From the NCBI RefSeq assembly GCF_016861975.1, contig NZ_BOMB01000010.1, positions 248,001 through 312,000 of the forward strand: a DNA stretch of 64,000 nt, in the 5' to 3' direction. Both the position numbers and the translations under genes were made by a program. The notes under the pieces were generated by a model. The model saw only the letters and a list, made by a program, of their open reading frames with translations. It was not told the origin of the DNA and did not search any database. How positions within the stretch are numbered: the stretch's first letter is position 1; each line of letters begins with the position of its first letter. This document shows positions 30,605 through 39,067 of this stretch, piece by piece. The DNA is from Actinocatenispora rupis (GTDB lineage Bacteria > Actinomycetota > Actinomycetes > Mycobacteriales > Micromonosporaceae).

Positions 30605-31939
30605 ATGCGCCTGCTCGCCGCCCTCGCCGCCGCCGCACTCGGCGGGATTCTCGCCGCAGCACCCGCCACCGCCCCCGCCGCACCACCGGCCACGGGCCGC
30701 CCCGGCGACCTGCTCACCGTCTGGAACCGCGCCACCGGCGCCCCCAGCACCCTCCTCCGGTACTCCCCGGCCACGCGCCGCCTCCGCGTCGTGCGGACCC
30801 TCGCGTACACGGTCAACGCGCTCGGGTACGACCGGGCGAGCGGGCGGGCGATCGGCGTCGCCACCCGCCGGTACGGGCGCGGCATCGGCGACGGCGGGCA
30901 CCTGCTCGCCCTCGGCGCCGGCGGTACGGTGCGGGATCTCGGTGCGGTACCGGGGATGCGGCCACCGCTCGCCGCGTCGTACGCCGCGGACGTGGTCGAC
31001 GGGCGGCTGCTGCTGCTCGACCGCGGCCGGCTCGACGTCGTCGCCCTGCGCCCGGCGCCGCACCTGACCCGCACCGTACGGCTGGGGCGGCTGCCGTGGC
31101 TCGGCGACTGGGCCGCAAACCCCACCGACCACCTGCTGTACGGGCTCGGCGCGGTCCGCGGCGGCACCGCCCTCGTCCGCGTCGACCCGCGTACCGGTGC
31201 GGTCCGCGTCGGCCCCGCCCGTCGACTGCCCGGCACCGGATCGTTCGGCGCCGTCGCCATCGACGACACCGGCCATCTGTACGCCTGGCGGCACGGTCCA
31301 CGCCACCCCGGCGTGTTGCTGCGGATTCCGTTGCGGCACAAGGGATCCGTGGCCAGGTTGGCGACCGCGCCGGAGCTGGCCGGCAGCGACGCCGCCTGGT
31401 GTCCGGCCCGCCCCACCAGCCCGTCGCCGTCGCCCTCCGTCTCCGCGTCGGTGTCGCCGTCGCCCTCCCCGTCGCCGCCGTCCTCCCCGTCGCCTTCGCG
31501 CTCGCCGTCGTCCGCGCCGTCCGCCCGGCCGGTGTCGCCGTCGGGGAGCCCGTCGCCGACGGTAGGGGTGCCGCCGGTCCGGCCGCCGCGGTCGGCGGGT
31601 CCGGCGCCGGGCGGTGCGCCGCCGGTACGGCCGGGTGGGCCGGCGCCACCGCCGCTGCGGGCCGCGACCGCGCCGCGCCCGCCACCGCCACCGGCCCGCG
31701 GCGGACCCGTACCGCGGGGTGCGCCGCCGGCACCGGCCACGCCGCGGCCACCCCGCCCCGTACCGCCGGCATCGCGTCGGGCCGGGCACGCCGCGGCCGT
31801 ACCGGAACGGTGGTCCACCCGTACGCTCACCACGGCGCAGCGCCGCTGGTTGATCACCAGCATGTCCCTGCTCACCCTCGCCGGTGTGCTCGCCGCCCGC
31901 ATCGCCCGCCGCGTACGGTCCGGCCGCGCCGGCCGCTGA
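30605..31939 (+). CDS. Exported DUF6923-like protein with Pro/Ser-rich stalk and C-terminal membrane anchor
   Basis: A 444-residue surface protein. Residues 1-25 form a signal peptide (LLAALAAAALGGILAAAPAT). Residues 35-265 resemble DUF6923 beta-propeller repeats (RPGDLLTVWNRATGAPSTLL; GDWAANPTDHLLYGLGAVRG; GAVAIDDTGHLYAWRHGP). Residues 265-400 are Pro/Ser/Gly-rich with no charge pattern, likely a cell-wall-spanning stalk. The end has a helix (WLITSMSLLTLAGVLAARIA) and a basic tail. No LPxTG sorting motif is seen, so it is held by the helix. A copy of the CAAGGGATCC element (31329-31348) lies in frame (LRHKGS). Confidence 0.75.
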   Translation: MRLLAALAAAALGGILAAAPATAPAAPPATGRPGDLLTVWNRATGAPSTLLRYSPATRRLRVVRTLAYTVNALGYDRASGRAIGVATRRYGRGIGDGGHLLALGAGGTVRDLGAVPGMRPPLAASYAADVVDGRLLLLDRGRLDVVALRPAPHLTRTVRLGRLPWLGDWAANPTDHLLYGLGAVRGGTALVRVDPRTGAVRVGPARRLPGTGSFGAVAIDDTGHLYAWRHGPRHPGVLLRIPLRHKGSVARLATAPELAGSDAAWCPARPTSPSPSPSVSASVSPSPSPSPPSSPSPSRSPSSAPSARPVSPSGSPSPTVGVPPVRPPRSAGPAPGGAPPVRPGGPAPPPLRAATAPRPPPPPARGGPVPRGAPPAPATPRPPRPVPPASRRAGHAAAVPERWSTRTLTTAQRRWLITSMSLLTLAGVLAARIARRVRSGRAGR

Positions 31940-32062
31940 GCCCGACCGGGAGTCACCGGCGTGGCTCGTCGTACGTGCGATGGTCCCTGATTCCGGCCGC
32001 GTGCCCCGGTACTTCCGGTCGTGCCGTGGCTGCGCCCGGCCCCGGGCGGGCGTACTGGCGGG

Positions 32063-32809
32063 TCAGGAGAGGAAGGTGAGGACGCGTTGCCAGGCGTCGG
32101 CGCAGGCGGCGGTGTGGTCGCGCTGGTACAGGTCGAAGAAGCCGTGCGGCGCCCCCGGGTACGTGACGGTCTCGTGGTCGACGCCGGCGCCGGTGAGTGC
32201 GGCGTCGAAGTCGGCGACCGCGTCGGGTGGGATGCCGTCGTCGGCGCCGCCGAACAGTCCGAGGATCGGGCCGGTCAGCTCGCCGGCGAGGTCGGTCGGT
32301 CCGGGGCGGCCGAACAGCGGCACGGTCGCGCCGTAGAAGCCGATGGCGCCGGCGAGGCCGAGCCCGAGCGTACGGCGGGTGGCCGTGAACGCGAACCGTC
32401 CGCCGATGCAGAACCCGAGGCAGCACACGGGCGCGCCGGTACCGCGCAGCCGGCGTACCGCGGTGGCGACGTCGCCGTACACGCCGTCGGTGGTGAGGCG
32501 CATCAGGTGCGGCATCGGGTCGAAGTCGGCGGGCCGGTCCCGCCGCACCCCGTCGGTCCGGCCGTACGGGTCGACGACGACGGCGGGGTGCCCCTGCTCG
32601 GCGAGACGTACCGCGAGGTCGGCGTAGAAGCGGTGCAGGCCGCGGTTGTCGGGCAGGACGACCACGGCGTGTCCGGTGACGTCGTCGGGGCGCGCCTCGT
32701 ACGCCGCGAAACGGGTGCCGTCGGCGGACGTCAGCACCAGGTCGGCACCGGACGCGCCGGTACGCGGGGGCGTGTCCACGGGTGGACGGGCCGAGTCGTC
32801 GTAGCACAT
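32063..32809 (-). CDS. Dienelactone hydrolase family alpha/beta hydrolase
   Basis: A 248-residue alpha/beta hydrolase. The nucleophile elbow GFCIGG carries Cys, as in dienelactone hydrolases. The acid is likely in LFGGADDGIP and the catalytic His in PGAPHGFFD. The N-terminal beta strands (FAAYEARPDD; AVVVLPDNRGL) match the family. These enzymes open lactones or cleave small esters. The ATG at 32809 begins near a GGGGATCCCC palindrome (32814-32823). It is downstream of the PucR gene on the same strand, separated by the strong hairpin repeat at 32855-32877, so co-transcription is doubtful. Confidence 0.87.
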   Translation of the reverse strand: MCYDDSARPPVDTPPRTGASGADLVLTSADGTRFAAYEARPDDVTGHAVVVLPDNRGLHRFYADLAVRLAEQGHPAVVVDPYGRTDGVRRDRPADFDPMPHLMRLTTDGVYGDVATAVRRLRGTGAPVCCLGFCIGGRFAFTATRRTLGLGLAGAIGFYGATVPLFGRPGPTDLAGELTGPILGLFGGADDGIPPDAVADFDAALTGAGVDHETVTYPGAPHGFFDLYQRDHTAACADAWQRVLTFLS

Positions 32810-32854
32810 GCCGGGGGATCCCCTCGTCGGTCGGGTCGGACGACCGCAACCCTA

Positions 32855-32877
32855 GATCCCTTGGCACACAAGGGATC
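32855..32877. repeat. Full-length copy of a dispersed hairpin element (GATCCCTTG-N5-CAAGGGATC)
   Basis: Two perfect 9-base arms flank a 5-base loop between the PucR stop (32980) and the DLH start (32809). Shorter relatives, TTG(C/T)GnnnCAAGGGATC or parts of it, occur at 1364-1376, 20054-20067, 21912-21927, 24504-24519, 27923-27938, 27975-27990, 28033-28048, 31329-31348, 42915-42933 and 46080-46095. Some are in genes, some between them. Here it may also end the PucR transcript. Confidence 0.6.
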
Positions 32878-32979
32878 CGCATCATACCAGCAAGATCAAC
32901 GGAAAGACAGCACCGCGCGGCCCGACCCGGCTCGGCCGTTCGTACCACCGCGTCGACCCGACGCGGGCGTACGAGGGGA

Positions 32980-34494
32980 TCAGGGGGTGCGGAGGGCCAG
33001 GTAGAGGTCGACGCGGTCGGTGAAGCGGGACAGGTCGCGGCCGGTGAGCCGCTCGATCCGGCCGATCCGGTACCGCAGGGTGTTGACGTGCAGGTGGAGC
33101 CGTTCGGCGGTACGGGTCCAGGAGCCGTCGCAGGCGAGGAACACCTCCAGGGTGTACGCGAGTTCGGTGTGGTGGCGGGTGTCGTAGTCGAGCAGCGGGC
33201 CGAGCAGCCGCCCGCGGAACGACCGGCGCAGGTCGTCGGGCACGCTGGACAGCAGCAGCGTGTGCGAGGTGAGTTCGCCGGAGTCGGTGACGCGGATCCG
33301 GCCCGGCGCCCGGTGTCCGAGCCGGCACAGGTGGCGTGCCTCGTCGGCGGCGGCGGGCAGTCCGGACGCGGCCGCGGCGGTGCTCACGCCGATGCCGAGC
33401 CGGCAGCCGCCGATCCCGGCGGACAGGGTGGCCGCGCGGGCGCGCAGGTCGGCGAGGAGCGCGTCGTACCGGTCGAGGGCGACGGGGACGACCGCGACCG
33501 CCTCCTCGCCGTGCCGGGTGACGAGCCAGCGGCCGTCGAGCCCGGCGCACAGTTCCCGCAGCACGGGTACGCCCGGCTCGCCGTACGCGACGGCCACGGC
33601 GACCGGTTCGTCCGCGTCGAAGCCGGCGACGGCCAGCCGGGACGCCGTCTCCGCCGCGGAGGCCGCCGGCGCGACCAGGTGCTCGCCCTGCCGCGCGGCG
33701 ACCGCGAGCGCCTCGTCGTACCGGGACCATTCGAGCGCGAGCAGCGTGCACACCTCGGTCACCGCGCCCTTCGCGTACGGCGGGGCGGTGTCGACGTCGC
33801 CGCGGAGCGCGAGGCACCAGCCGGCGATGCGCTGCTGCCGGGGCGCCACCGCGATCAGCGTGTACGTGCCGCCGTCGACGCGGACCCGGCGCGGCAGCGC
33901 GTCCGCCGACAGGTACGCCCGGGCGAGCCGGGTACGGGTGCCGGCGGGCAGCCCGTCCGCGCCGGCGACGAGCCGCCCGCCGGCGGACAGCAGCCAGCAG
34001 TCCATGCCGGTCTCGTCGGACAGCAGCGCGCAGACCGCGCCCGTACCGGCTCCGGCGACGACCAGGGCGTTGAGCGCGTCCCGCCAGCGGGCGGCGCCGG
34101 CGTCCGGACCGTCCCCGCCGGCGGACAGTTCGCGGGCGACCCGTTCGGTGACGGCGGCGAACGACACCTCCGCCGGCACCTCCAGGAGTACGACGTCGTG
34201 TTTGCGGCAGGCGTCGACCAGGTCGTCCGGTACGCCGGCGAGGTCGCTCCCGCCGTACCCGGCGGCGAGCGCGGCGACGTGCCCGGCGGCGAGCGCCGCC
34301 ACGAACCGTTCGGAGTCGGCGGGGTCGCGGCGCCACATCATGCCGGTGAGGACCAGCTCGCCGCCGTCCAGGTAGCGCCGCGGGTCGCGCAGGTCCGTCG
34401 TGTACACCCAGCGCACCTGCCGGTCCAGCGCGGTGTCCCCGGTCAGCAGGCGAAGCCGGAGATCGGGCATGTCCAGCAGGGTACGAATCCTCAA
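32980..34494 (-). CDS. pucR: PucR family purine-catabolism regulator
   Basis: A 504-residue regulator. The N-terminal PucR domain (residues 1-125) includes RTLLDMPDLRLRLLTGDTAL and RRYLDGGELVLTGMMWRRD. A GGDEF-like/GAF-type middle follows, and the C-terminal HTH_30 domain has LLDYDTRHHTELAYTLEVFL, TAERLHLHVNTLRYRIGRIE and RLTGRDLSRFTDRVDLYLAL. TTG 34494 is chosen because GAGGAGGA lies 6 bases upstream and it gives the family N-terminus. The frame runs much further upstream only because of high GC. It is divergent from the purine operon, which it most likely controls in response to a purine intermediate. Confidence 0.9.
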   Translation of the reverse strand: MRIRTLLDMPDLRLRLLTGDTALDRQVRWVYTTDLRDPRRYLDGGELVLTGMMWRRDPADSERFVAALAAGHVAALAAGYGGSDLAGVPDDLVDACRKHDVVLLEVPAEVSFAAVTERVARELSAGGDGPDAGAARWRDALNALVVAGAGTGAVCALLSDETGMDCWLLSAGGRLVAGADGLPAGTRTRLARAYLSADALPRRVRVDGGTYTLIAVAPRQQRIAGWCLALRGDVDTAPPYAKGAVTEVCTLLALEWSRYDEALAVAARQGEHLVAPAASAAETASRLAVAGFDADEPVAVAVAYGEPGVPVLRELCAGLDGRWLVTRHGEEAVAVVPVALDRYDALLADLRARAATLSAGIGGCRLGIGVSTAAAASGLPAAADEARHLCRLGHRAPGRIRVTDSGELTSHTLLLSSVPDDLRRSFRGRLLGPLLDYDTRHHTELAYTLEVFLACDGSWTRTAERLHLHVNTLRYRIGRIERLTGRDLSRFTDRVDLYLALRTP

Positions 34495-34541
34495 ACGGTG
34501 TCCTCCTCGGCGGACCGCCCACCCACGGTAGCCCCCGCACC

Positions 34542-34559
34542 CTCGTAGGAACGTACGAG
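34542..34559. promoter_or_regulatory. CTCGTA-N6-TACGAG inverted repeat in the pucR/uraD divergent region
   Basis: Two 6-base arms spaced by 6 bases sit in the 175-nt region between the PucR start (34494) and the first purine-degradation gene (34670). Position and symmetry make it a candidate PucR site. A CCCGCC/GGCGGG hairpin (about 34614-34636) is also present. Confidence 0.5.
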
Positions 34560-34669
34560 CGGCGGGACGCGTCGGACCGCCGCTTTCGGAGCTTCCGTGC
34601 CTGGTTCGGTCCGTCCCGCCGGGTTCTACTGGGCGGGTCCGACAGCCACCGGCGTGCGGGGGAGTTTGG

Positions 34670-35170
34670 GTGACCGACGACGGGGTACGCGCGTTCAACG
34701 GTGCGGCCGACGCCCGCGACCGGCTGCGGGTCTGCTGCGCCGCCCCGGGCTGGGCGGACGCGGTCGCCGCCGGCCGGCCGTACGCGGACCGGGTGGCGGT
34801 GGTGGGCGCGGCGGACCGGGCCTCGGCGGGTCTGGACTGGCCGGCGGTGGTGGTGGCGCTCGCCGACCATCCACCGATCGGCCGCCCCGGTACGGGTCGT
34901 TCCGCGGCGTGGTCGGCGACCGAGCAGTCGGCGGCGGCGGACGGTGACCCGGGGGAGCTGGCCGCCGCGAACGAGGAGTACCGGCGGAGGTTCGGGCACG
35001 TGTTCCTGGTGTGCGCGGACGGGTTGGGCGCCGGGGAGGTGTTGGCCGCGTTGCGGGAACGACTCGACAACGACCCGGCGACCGAACGCGCCGTCGTACG
35101 GCGGGAGCTGGCGGCGATCGCCCGGCTGCGGCTGGGGCGGCTGCTGGACGAGCTGGCGGTGCGGCGGTGA
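34670..35170 (+). CDS. uraD: OHCU decarboxylase
   Basis: A 166-residue enzyme. Family signatures: FNGAADARDRLRVCCAAPGW near the start; the active-site region ADHPPIGRPG (His) and AAWSATEQSAA; and NEEYRRRFGHVFLVCADG. It decarboxylates 2-oxo-4-hydroxy-4-carboxy-5-ureidoimidazoline to (S)-allantoin, the third step of urate breakdown. The GTG at 34670 follows GGGGAG at 34659-34664. It is the first gene of the purine operon and overlaps the HIU hydrolase gene by four bases. Cytoplasmic. Confidence 0.93.
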   Translation: MTDDGVRAFNGAADARDRLRVCCAAPGWADAVAAGRPYADRVAVVGAADRASAGLDWPAVVVALADHPPIGRPGTGRSAAWSATEQSAAADGDPGELAAANEEYRRRFGHVFLVCADGLGAGEVLAALRERLDNDPATERAVVRRELAAIARLRLGRLLDELAVRR

Positions 35171-35493
35171 GCACGCTGTCCACGCACGTCCTCGACGCGG
35201 TACGGGGTGGCCCGGCGGCGGGTGTACCGGTGCGGTTGACGGGGCCGCTGGCCGCGCCGGGCGGGCAGGTGGACGAGGCGGGGGTGACGTCCGACGACGG
35301 GCGGTGGCGGGCGGCGGCCGAGCTGCCGCCGGGGACGTACCGGCTGGTGTTCGACACGGGGGCGTGGTTCGCGGCGACGGGGACGGACGGGTTCTACCCG
35401 GAGGTGGCGGTGACGTTCACGGTGCGCGCCGGGCACCATCACGTGCCGCTGCTGCTCAGCCCCTTCGCGTACTCGACCTACCGAGGGAGCTGA
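35167..35493 (+). CDS. uraH: 5-hydroxyisourate hydrolase
   Basis: A 108-residue transthyretin-like enzyme. Conserved features: STHVLDAVRGGPAAGVPVRL at the N-terminus (catalytic His), TSDDGRWRA, YRLVFDTGAWF, FYPEVAVTFTVR, HHHVPLLLSPFAYSTYRGS with the C-terminal YRGS signature. It hydrolyses the urate oxidase product 5-hydroxyisourate to OHCU. The GTG start overlaps the uraD stop (GTGA), and the urate oxidase gene begins 4 nt after its stop. The three enzymes form the urate-to-allantoin unit. Confidence 0.95.
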   Translation: MSTLSTHVLDAVRGGPAAGVPVRLTGPLAAPGGQVDEAGVTSDDGRWRAAAELPPGTYRLVFDTGAWFAATGTDGFYPEVAVTFTVRAGHHHVPLLLSPFAYSTYRGS

Positions 35494-35496
35494 CGC

Positions 35497-36369
35497 ATGG
35501 CGATCGTCCTGGGCGACAACCGGTACGGCAAGGCCGGGGTGCGGCTGGTGCGGGTGGACCGCGGCGAGGCGTGGCACCGGATCACCGACCTGACGGTCGA
35601 CGTGGCGCTGTCCGGCGAGCTGACCGCCGTGCACCTGTCCGGCGACAACGCGCACGTGCTGCCCACCGACACCCAGAAGAACACCGTGTACGCCTTCGCC
35701 GCGGACGGGGTCGGCGAGGTGGAGGAGTTCGGGCTGCGGCTGGCGCGGCACTTCGTCGCGACGCAGCCGGCGATCGGCCGGGCGGTCGTGACGCTCGCCG
35801 AGTACGAGTGGGACCGGATCGAGGGCGCGGACGGGCCGGCGCCGCACTCGTTCAGCCGGTCCGGCCGGTACACCCGGACGGCGCGGGTGGTGCACGACGC
35901 GGCCGCCGGTACCGAGGTGGTGTCCGGGTTGCGCGGGCTGACCGTGCTCAACACCACCGACTCGGAGTTCGTCGGGTACGCTGTCGACCGGTACACGACG
36001 CTGCCGGAGACGAAGGACCGGATCCTCGCCACGGACATCGACGCCCGCTGGCGGCACCGCGGCACGGACGGCGACTGGGCCGCCTCGTTCGCCGCCGTAC
36101 GCCGGGCCCTGCTCGCCGCGTTCGCCGGCACGTACTCGCGGTCCCTGCAACAGACCCTTTACGCGATGGGCCGGCAGGTGCTCGCCGAGCGGGACGAGCT
36201 GGTCGAGGTGCGGCTGTCGCTGCCGAACCGGCACCACTACCTGGTGGACCTGGCGCCGTTCGGCCGGGACAACCCGAACGCGGTGTTCCTTGCCGGCGAC
36301 CGGCCGTACGGGCTGGTCGAGGGGACCGTGCGGCGTGACGACGCGCCCGCGGCGCTGGTGGAGCTGTAG
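35497..36369 (+). CDS. Urate oxidase (uricase)
   Basis: A 290-residue cofactor-free oxidase. Conserved parts: LGDNRYGKAGVRLVRVDRGE with the catalytic Lys, LPTDTQKNTVYAFA with the active-site Thr, LARHFVATQPAIG, LTVLNTTDSEFVGYAVDRY, and SLPNRHHYLVDLAPFG. It oxidises urate with O2 to 5-hydroxyisourate and H2O2. Length matches bacterial uricases. It lies between HIU hydrolase and the xanthine dehydrogenase genes, in operon order with spacing of 3-9 nt. An H2O2-scavenging gene is not in this operon. Confidence 0.96.
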   Translation: MAIVLGDNRYGKAGVRLVRVDRGEAWHRITDLTVDVALSGELTAVHLSGDNAHVLPTDTQKNTVYAFAADGVGEVEEFGLRLARHFVATQPAIGRAVVTLAEYEWDRIEGADGPAPHSFSRSGRYTRTARVVHDAAAGTEVVSGLRGLTVLNTTDSEFVGYAVDRYTTLPETKDRILATDIDARWRHRGTDGDWAASFAAVRRALLAAFAGTYSRSLQQTLYAMGRQVLAERDELVEVRLSLPNRHHYLVDLAPFGRDNPNAVFLAGDRPYGLVEGTVRRDDAPAALVEL

Positions 36370-36378
36370 GGGGCGGCG

Positions 36379-37260
36379 GTGGACTTCCTGAGACCGCGCA
36401 CGCTCGACGAGGCGCTGGCGATGCGCGCCGAGCGGCCCGACGCGGTGCCGATCCGCGGCGGTACGGACGTCATGGTCGAGATGAACTTCGACCGGCGGCG
36501 GCCCGGCGCGCTGCTCGATCTCGCCGGGCTGGCCGAGCTGGACACCTGGCACCGCACCGCCGACACGGTACGGCTCGGCGCCGGCGTCTCGTACGCGCGG
36601 ATCATGGCGGAGCTGGCGGATCCGTTGCCCGGCCTGGCGATGGCGTCGCGGACGGTCGGCTCGCCGCAGATCCGCAACCGCGGCACGGTCGGCGGCAACC
36701 TCGGTTCGGCGTCCCCGGCGGGCGACGCGCACCCGCCGCTGCTGACGGCTGGCGCGACGGTCGAGGTGGCCTCCACGCGCGGCACCCGCCTGGTACCGGC
36801 GGCGGACTGGTACCTGGGGGTGAAGCGGTCCGCGCTGGCCGCCGACGAACTGATCACCGCGGTGCACGTGCCGGTCGCGGCCGGGCCGCAGCAGTTCGCG
36901 AAGGTCGGTACCCGCAACGCGATGGTCATCGCGGTCTGCTCGCTGGCGCTGGAGCTGGCCCCCGCGACCGGCGCGGTACGCGTGGCGATCGGTTCGGCGG
37001 CGCCGACCCCGCGCCGTTGCCCGGACGCCGAGGCGTACGCGGGGGCGGAGTTCGCGGACCGTCGACTGTGGACGGTCGGGTCGCCGCTGCCGGCGGTGCT
37101 GGTGCAGCGTTTCGGGGAGCTTGTCGCGGCGGCGGCCGACCCGATCGACGACGTGCGCTCGACCGCGGCGTACCGGCGGACGGCGCTGGCGGTGCTGGCG
37201 CGGCGGACGCTGACCTGGGCGTGGCGGGAGTTTCGGGACGGGGGACGGCGATGCGCGTGA
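36379..37260 (+). CDS. Xanthine dehydrogenase FAD-binding subunit
   Basis: A 293-residue protein of the CoxM/XdhB type. The FAD-binding motifs are IRGGTDVMVEMNFDRRRPGA and TVGSPQIRNRGTVGGNLGSA. The CO dehydrogenase flavoprotein C-terminal domain follows (KRSALAADELITAVHVPV; KVGTRNAMVIAVCSLALEL). It transfers electrons from the iron-sulfur subunit to NAD. The GTG start follows a GGGGGCGG purine-rich stretch. The stop overlaps the iron-sulfur subunit gene by 10 bases. Confidence 0.92.
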   Translation: MDFLRPRTLDEALAMRAERPDAVPIRGGTDVMVEMNFDRRRPGALLDLAGLAELDTWHRTADTVRLGAGVSYARIMAELADPLPGLAMASRTVGSPQIRNRGTVGGNLGSASPAGDAHPPLLTAGATVEVASTRGTRLVPAADWYLGVKRSALAADELITAVHVPVAAGPQQFAKVGTRNAMVIAVCSLALELAPATGAVRVAIGSAAPTPRRCPDAEAYAGAEFADRRLWTVGSPLPAVLVQRFGELVAAAADPIDDVRSTAAYRRTALAVLARRTLTWAWREFRDGGRRCA

Positions 37261-37718
37261 CCATCGAGATCAACGGCACCGAGCGGGTGCTCGACGACGT
37301 CTGGGAGGGCGAGAGCCTGCTCTACGCGTTGCGCGAGCGGGCCGGGCTGCCCGGCGCCAAGAACGCCTGCGAGCAGGGCGAGTGCGGCTCGTGCACGGTG
37401 TACCTGGACGGCCGGCCGGTGTGCGCGTGCCTGGTCGCGGCCGGGCAGGCGGCCGGCCACGCGGTCCGTACCGTGGAGGGTCTGTCCACTGTGGACGGCG
37501 AGCTGGACCGGGTGCAGCGGGCGTTCCTGGCGGCCGGCGCGGTGCAGTGCGGCTTCTGCACACCCGGCCTGATCGTCGCCACGCACGACCTGCTGGCCCG
37601 TGTACCGTCGCCGGACGACGCGCAGATCCGCGAGGCGCTGTCCGGCAACCTGTGCCGGTGCACCGGGTACGAGAAGATCCTCGACGCGGTACGGCTGGCC
37701 GCCGGGAGCCCGGCGTGA
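37251..37718 (+). CDS. Xanthine dehydrogenase 2Fe-2S subunit
   Basis: A 155-residue protein with the two expected clusters. The plant-ferredoxin-like N-terminus has CEQGECGSCTVYLDGRPVCAC (Cys at about 43, 48, 51, 63). The helical C-terminal domain has CGFCTPG and CRCTGYEKIL (Cys at about 103, 106, 138, 140). It passes electrons from the molybdenum site to FAD. A GTCCACTGTGGAC palindrome lies inside the gene (37484-37496) encoding STVD. ATG 37251 overlaps the previous gene, and the stop overlaps the next start. Confidence 0.95.
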   Translation: MRVTIEINGTERVLDDVWEGESLLYALRERAGLPGAKNACEQGECGSCTVYLDGRPVCACLVAAGQAAGHAVRTVEGLSTVDGELDRVQRAFLAAGAVQCGFCTPGLIVATHDLLARVPSPDDAQIREALSGNLCRCTGYEKILDAVRLAAGSPA

Positions 37719-39067
37719 CCGGCCGTACGGTGCTCGCCGGCGGGTACGTGGTGACCGTCTCGGGCGACGAGTACCCGGTGGGGCACGTGATCGTGGACGG
37801 TGGCCGGATCGCCGCCGTACGGCCGGGTCCGCCGCCCGCCGACGAACCCGGCCGGCGCGTCGACGTCACCGGCTGCCTGGTCACGCCCGGCCTCGTCAAC
37901 ACCCACCACCACCTGTACCAGTGGGCGTACCGGGGGCTCGCGGTGGACGCGACGCTGTTCGAGTGGCTGGTGCAGCTCTACCCGGCGTGGGCGCGGATGG
38001 ACGCCGACGTGGTGTACGCGGCGGCCACCGCCGGCCTCGCCCGGCTCGCGCTGACCGGCTGCACGCTGTCCACCGACCACCACTACGTCTTCCCGGCCGG
38101 CGTCGGGGATCTGTTGTCCGCCACCGTGTCCGCCGCGACCGAGGTGGGGCTGCGGTTCCACCCGACGCGCGGGTCGATGGACCGCGGCGAGTCGGACGGC
38201 GGGCTGCCGCCGGACACGATCGTCGAGGACACCGGCAGCGCGCTCGCCGCGACCGCCGCCGCGATCGAGAAGTTCCACGACCCGGCACCCGACGCGATGG
38301 TACGGGTCGGCGTCGCGCCGTGCTCGCCGTTCTCCGTCAGTACCGGGCTGTTGCGGGGTGCGGCGGACCTGGCGCGGGAGTACGGGGTGCGGCTGCACAC
38401 GCATCTCGCCGAGACCCTCGACGAGGAACGCCAGTGCCTCGACGAGCACGGCTGCACGCCGGTGGAGTACCTGGAACGCTTGGGGTGGCTGGGATCCGAC
38501 GTGTGGCTCGCGCACACCGTGCACCTGTCCGCGGCGAACGTGACGCGGCTGGCGGACACCGGGACCGGGTCCGCGCACTGCCCGAGTTCCAACGGGCGCC
38601 TCGGGTCTGGCGTGAGCCCGGTGTGCGAGCTGCTGGCCGCCGGCGTACCGGTCGGGCTGGGGGTGGACGGGCCGGCGTCCAACGAGGACGGCGGGCTCGT
38701 GACCGAGCTGCGCCAGGCGGTACTCGCGGCCCGCGGGCGCGGCGGCCCCACCGCCCTCGGCGTACGGGAGGCGCTGCGGATGGCGACGCTCGGCGGTGCC
38801 CGGTGCCTCGGCCGGGACACCGAACTGGGGTCGCTGGAGGTCGGCAAGCTCGCCGACATCGCCGTGTGGCGGCTGGACGGGTTGGACCACGGCGACATCG
38901 CCGATCCGGTGGCGGCGCTCGTCCTCGGCCCGCCGCCGCCGGTGGACACGCTGCTGGTGGGCGGCCGTCCGGTGGTGTCCGGCGGCACCCTCCGTACGGT
39001 GTCCACAGTGGACGCCGGCCGGCGGCTCCGGGTACAGGCGCGGCGGATGCGGGAGGCGGGGCGGTGA
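37715..39067 (+). CDS. 8-oxoguanine-deaminase-type amidohydrolase
   Basis: A 450-residue metal-dependent hydrolase. Metal ligands: the LVTPGLVNTHHHLYQWAYRG start (HxH), His in VRLHTHLAETLDEE, His in WLAHTVHLSAANV, and Asp in VGLGVDGPASNEDGG. Other blocks match 8-oxoguanine deaminases (PTRGSMDRGESDGGLPPD; GSAHCPSSNGRLGSG). It deaminates 8-oxoguanine, or a related purine, to urate, feeding directly into uricase. Its setting among xanthine dehydrogenase genes supports this. GTG 37715 overlaps the previous stop by four bases. Guanine deaminase is a less likely alternative. Confidence 0.88.
   Translation: MTGRTVLAGGYVVTVSGDEYPVGHVIVDGGRIAAVRPGPPPADEPGRRVDVTGCLVTPGLVNTHHHLYQWAYRGLAVDATLFEWLVQLYPAWARMDADVVYAAATAGLARLALTGCTLSTDHHYVFPAGVGDLLSATVSAATEVGLRFHPTRGSMDRGESDGGLPPDTIVEDTGSALAATAAAIEKFHDPAPDAMVRVGVAPCSPFSVSTGLLRGAADLAREYGVRLHTHLAETLDEERQCLDEHGCTPVEYLERLGWLGSDVWLAHTVHLSAANVTRLADTGTGSAHCPSSNGRLGSGVSPVCELLAAGVPVGLGVDGPASNEDGGLVTELRQAVLAARGRGGPTALGVREALRMATLGGARCLGRDTELGSLEVGKLADIAVWRLDGLDHGDIADPVAALVLGPPPPVDTLLVGGRPVVSGGTLRTVSTVDAGRRLRVQARRMREAGR

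Noticed and set aside
34495-36867. Long upstream extension of the PucR frame through the urate genes
   Set aside because: The true start is TTG 34494 with a good ribosome site and the family N-terminus. The extension is antisense to uraD, uraH and uricase.
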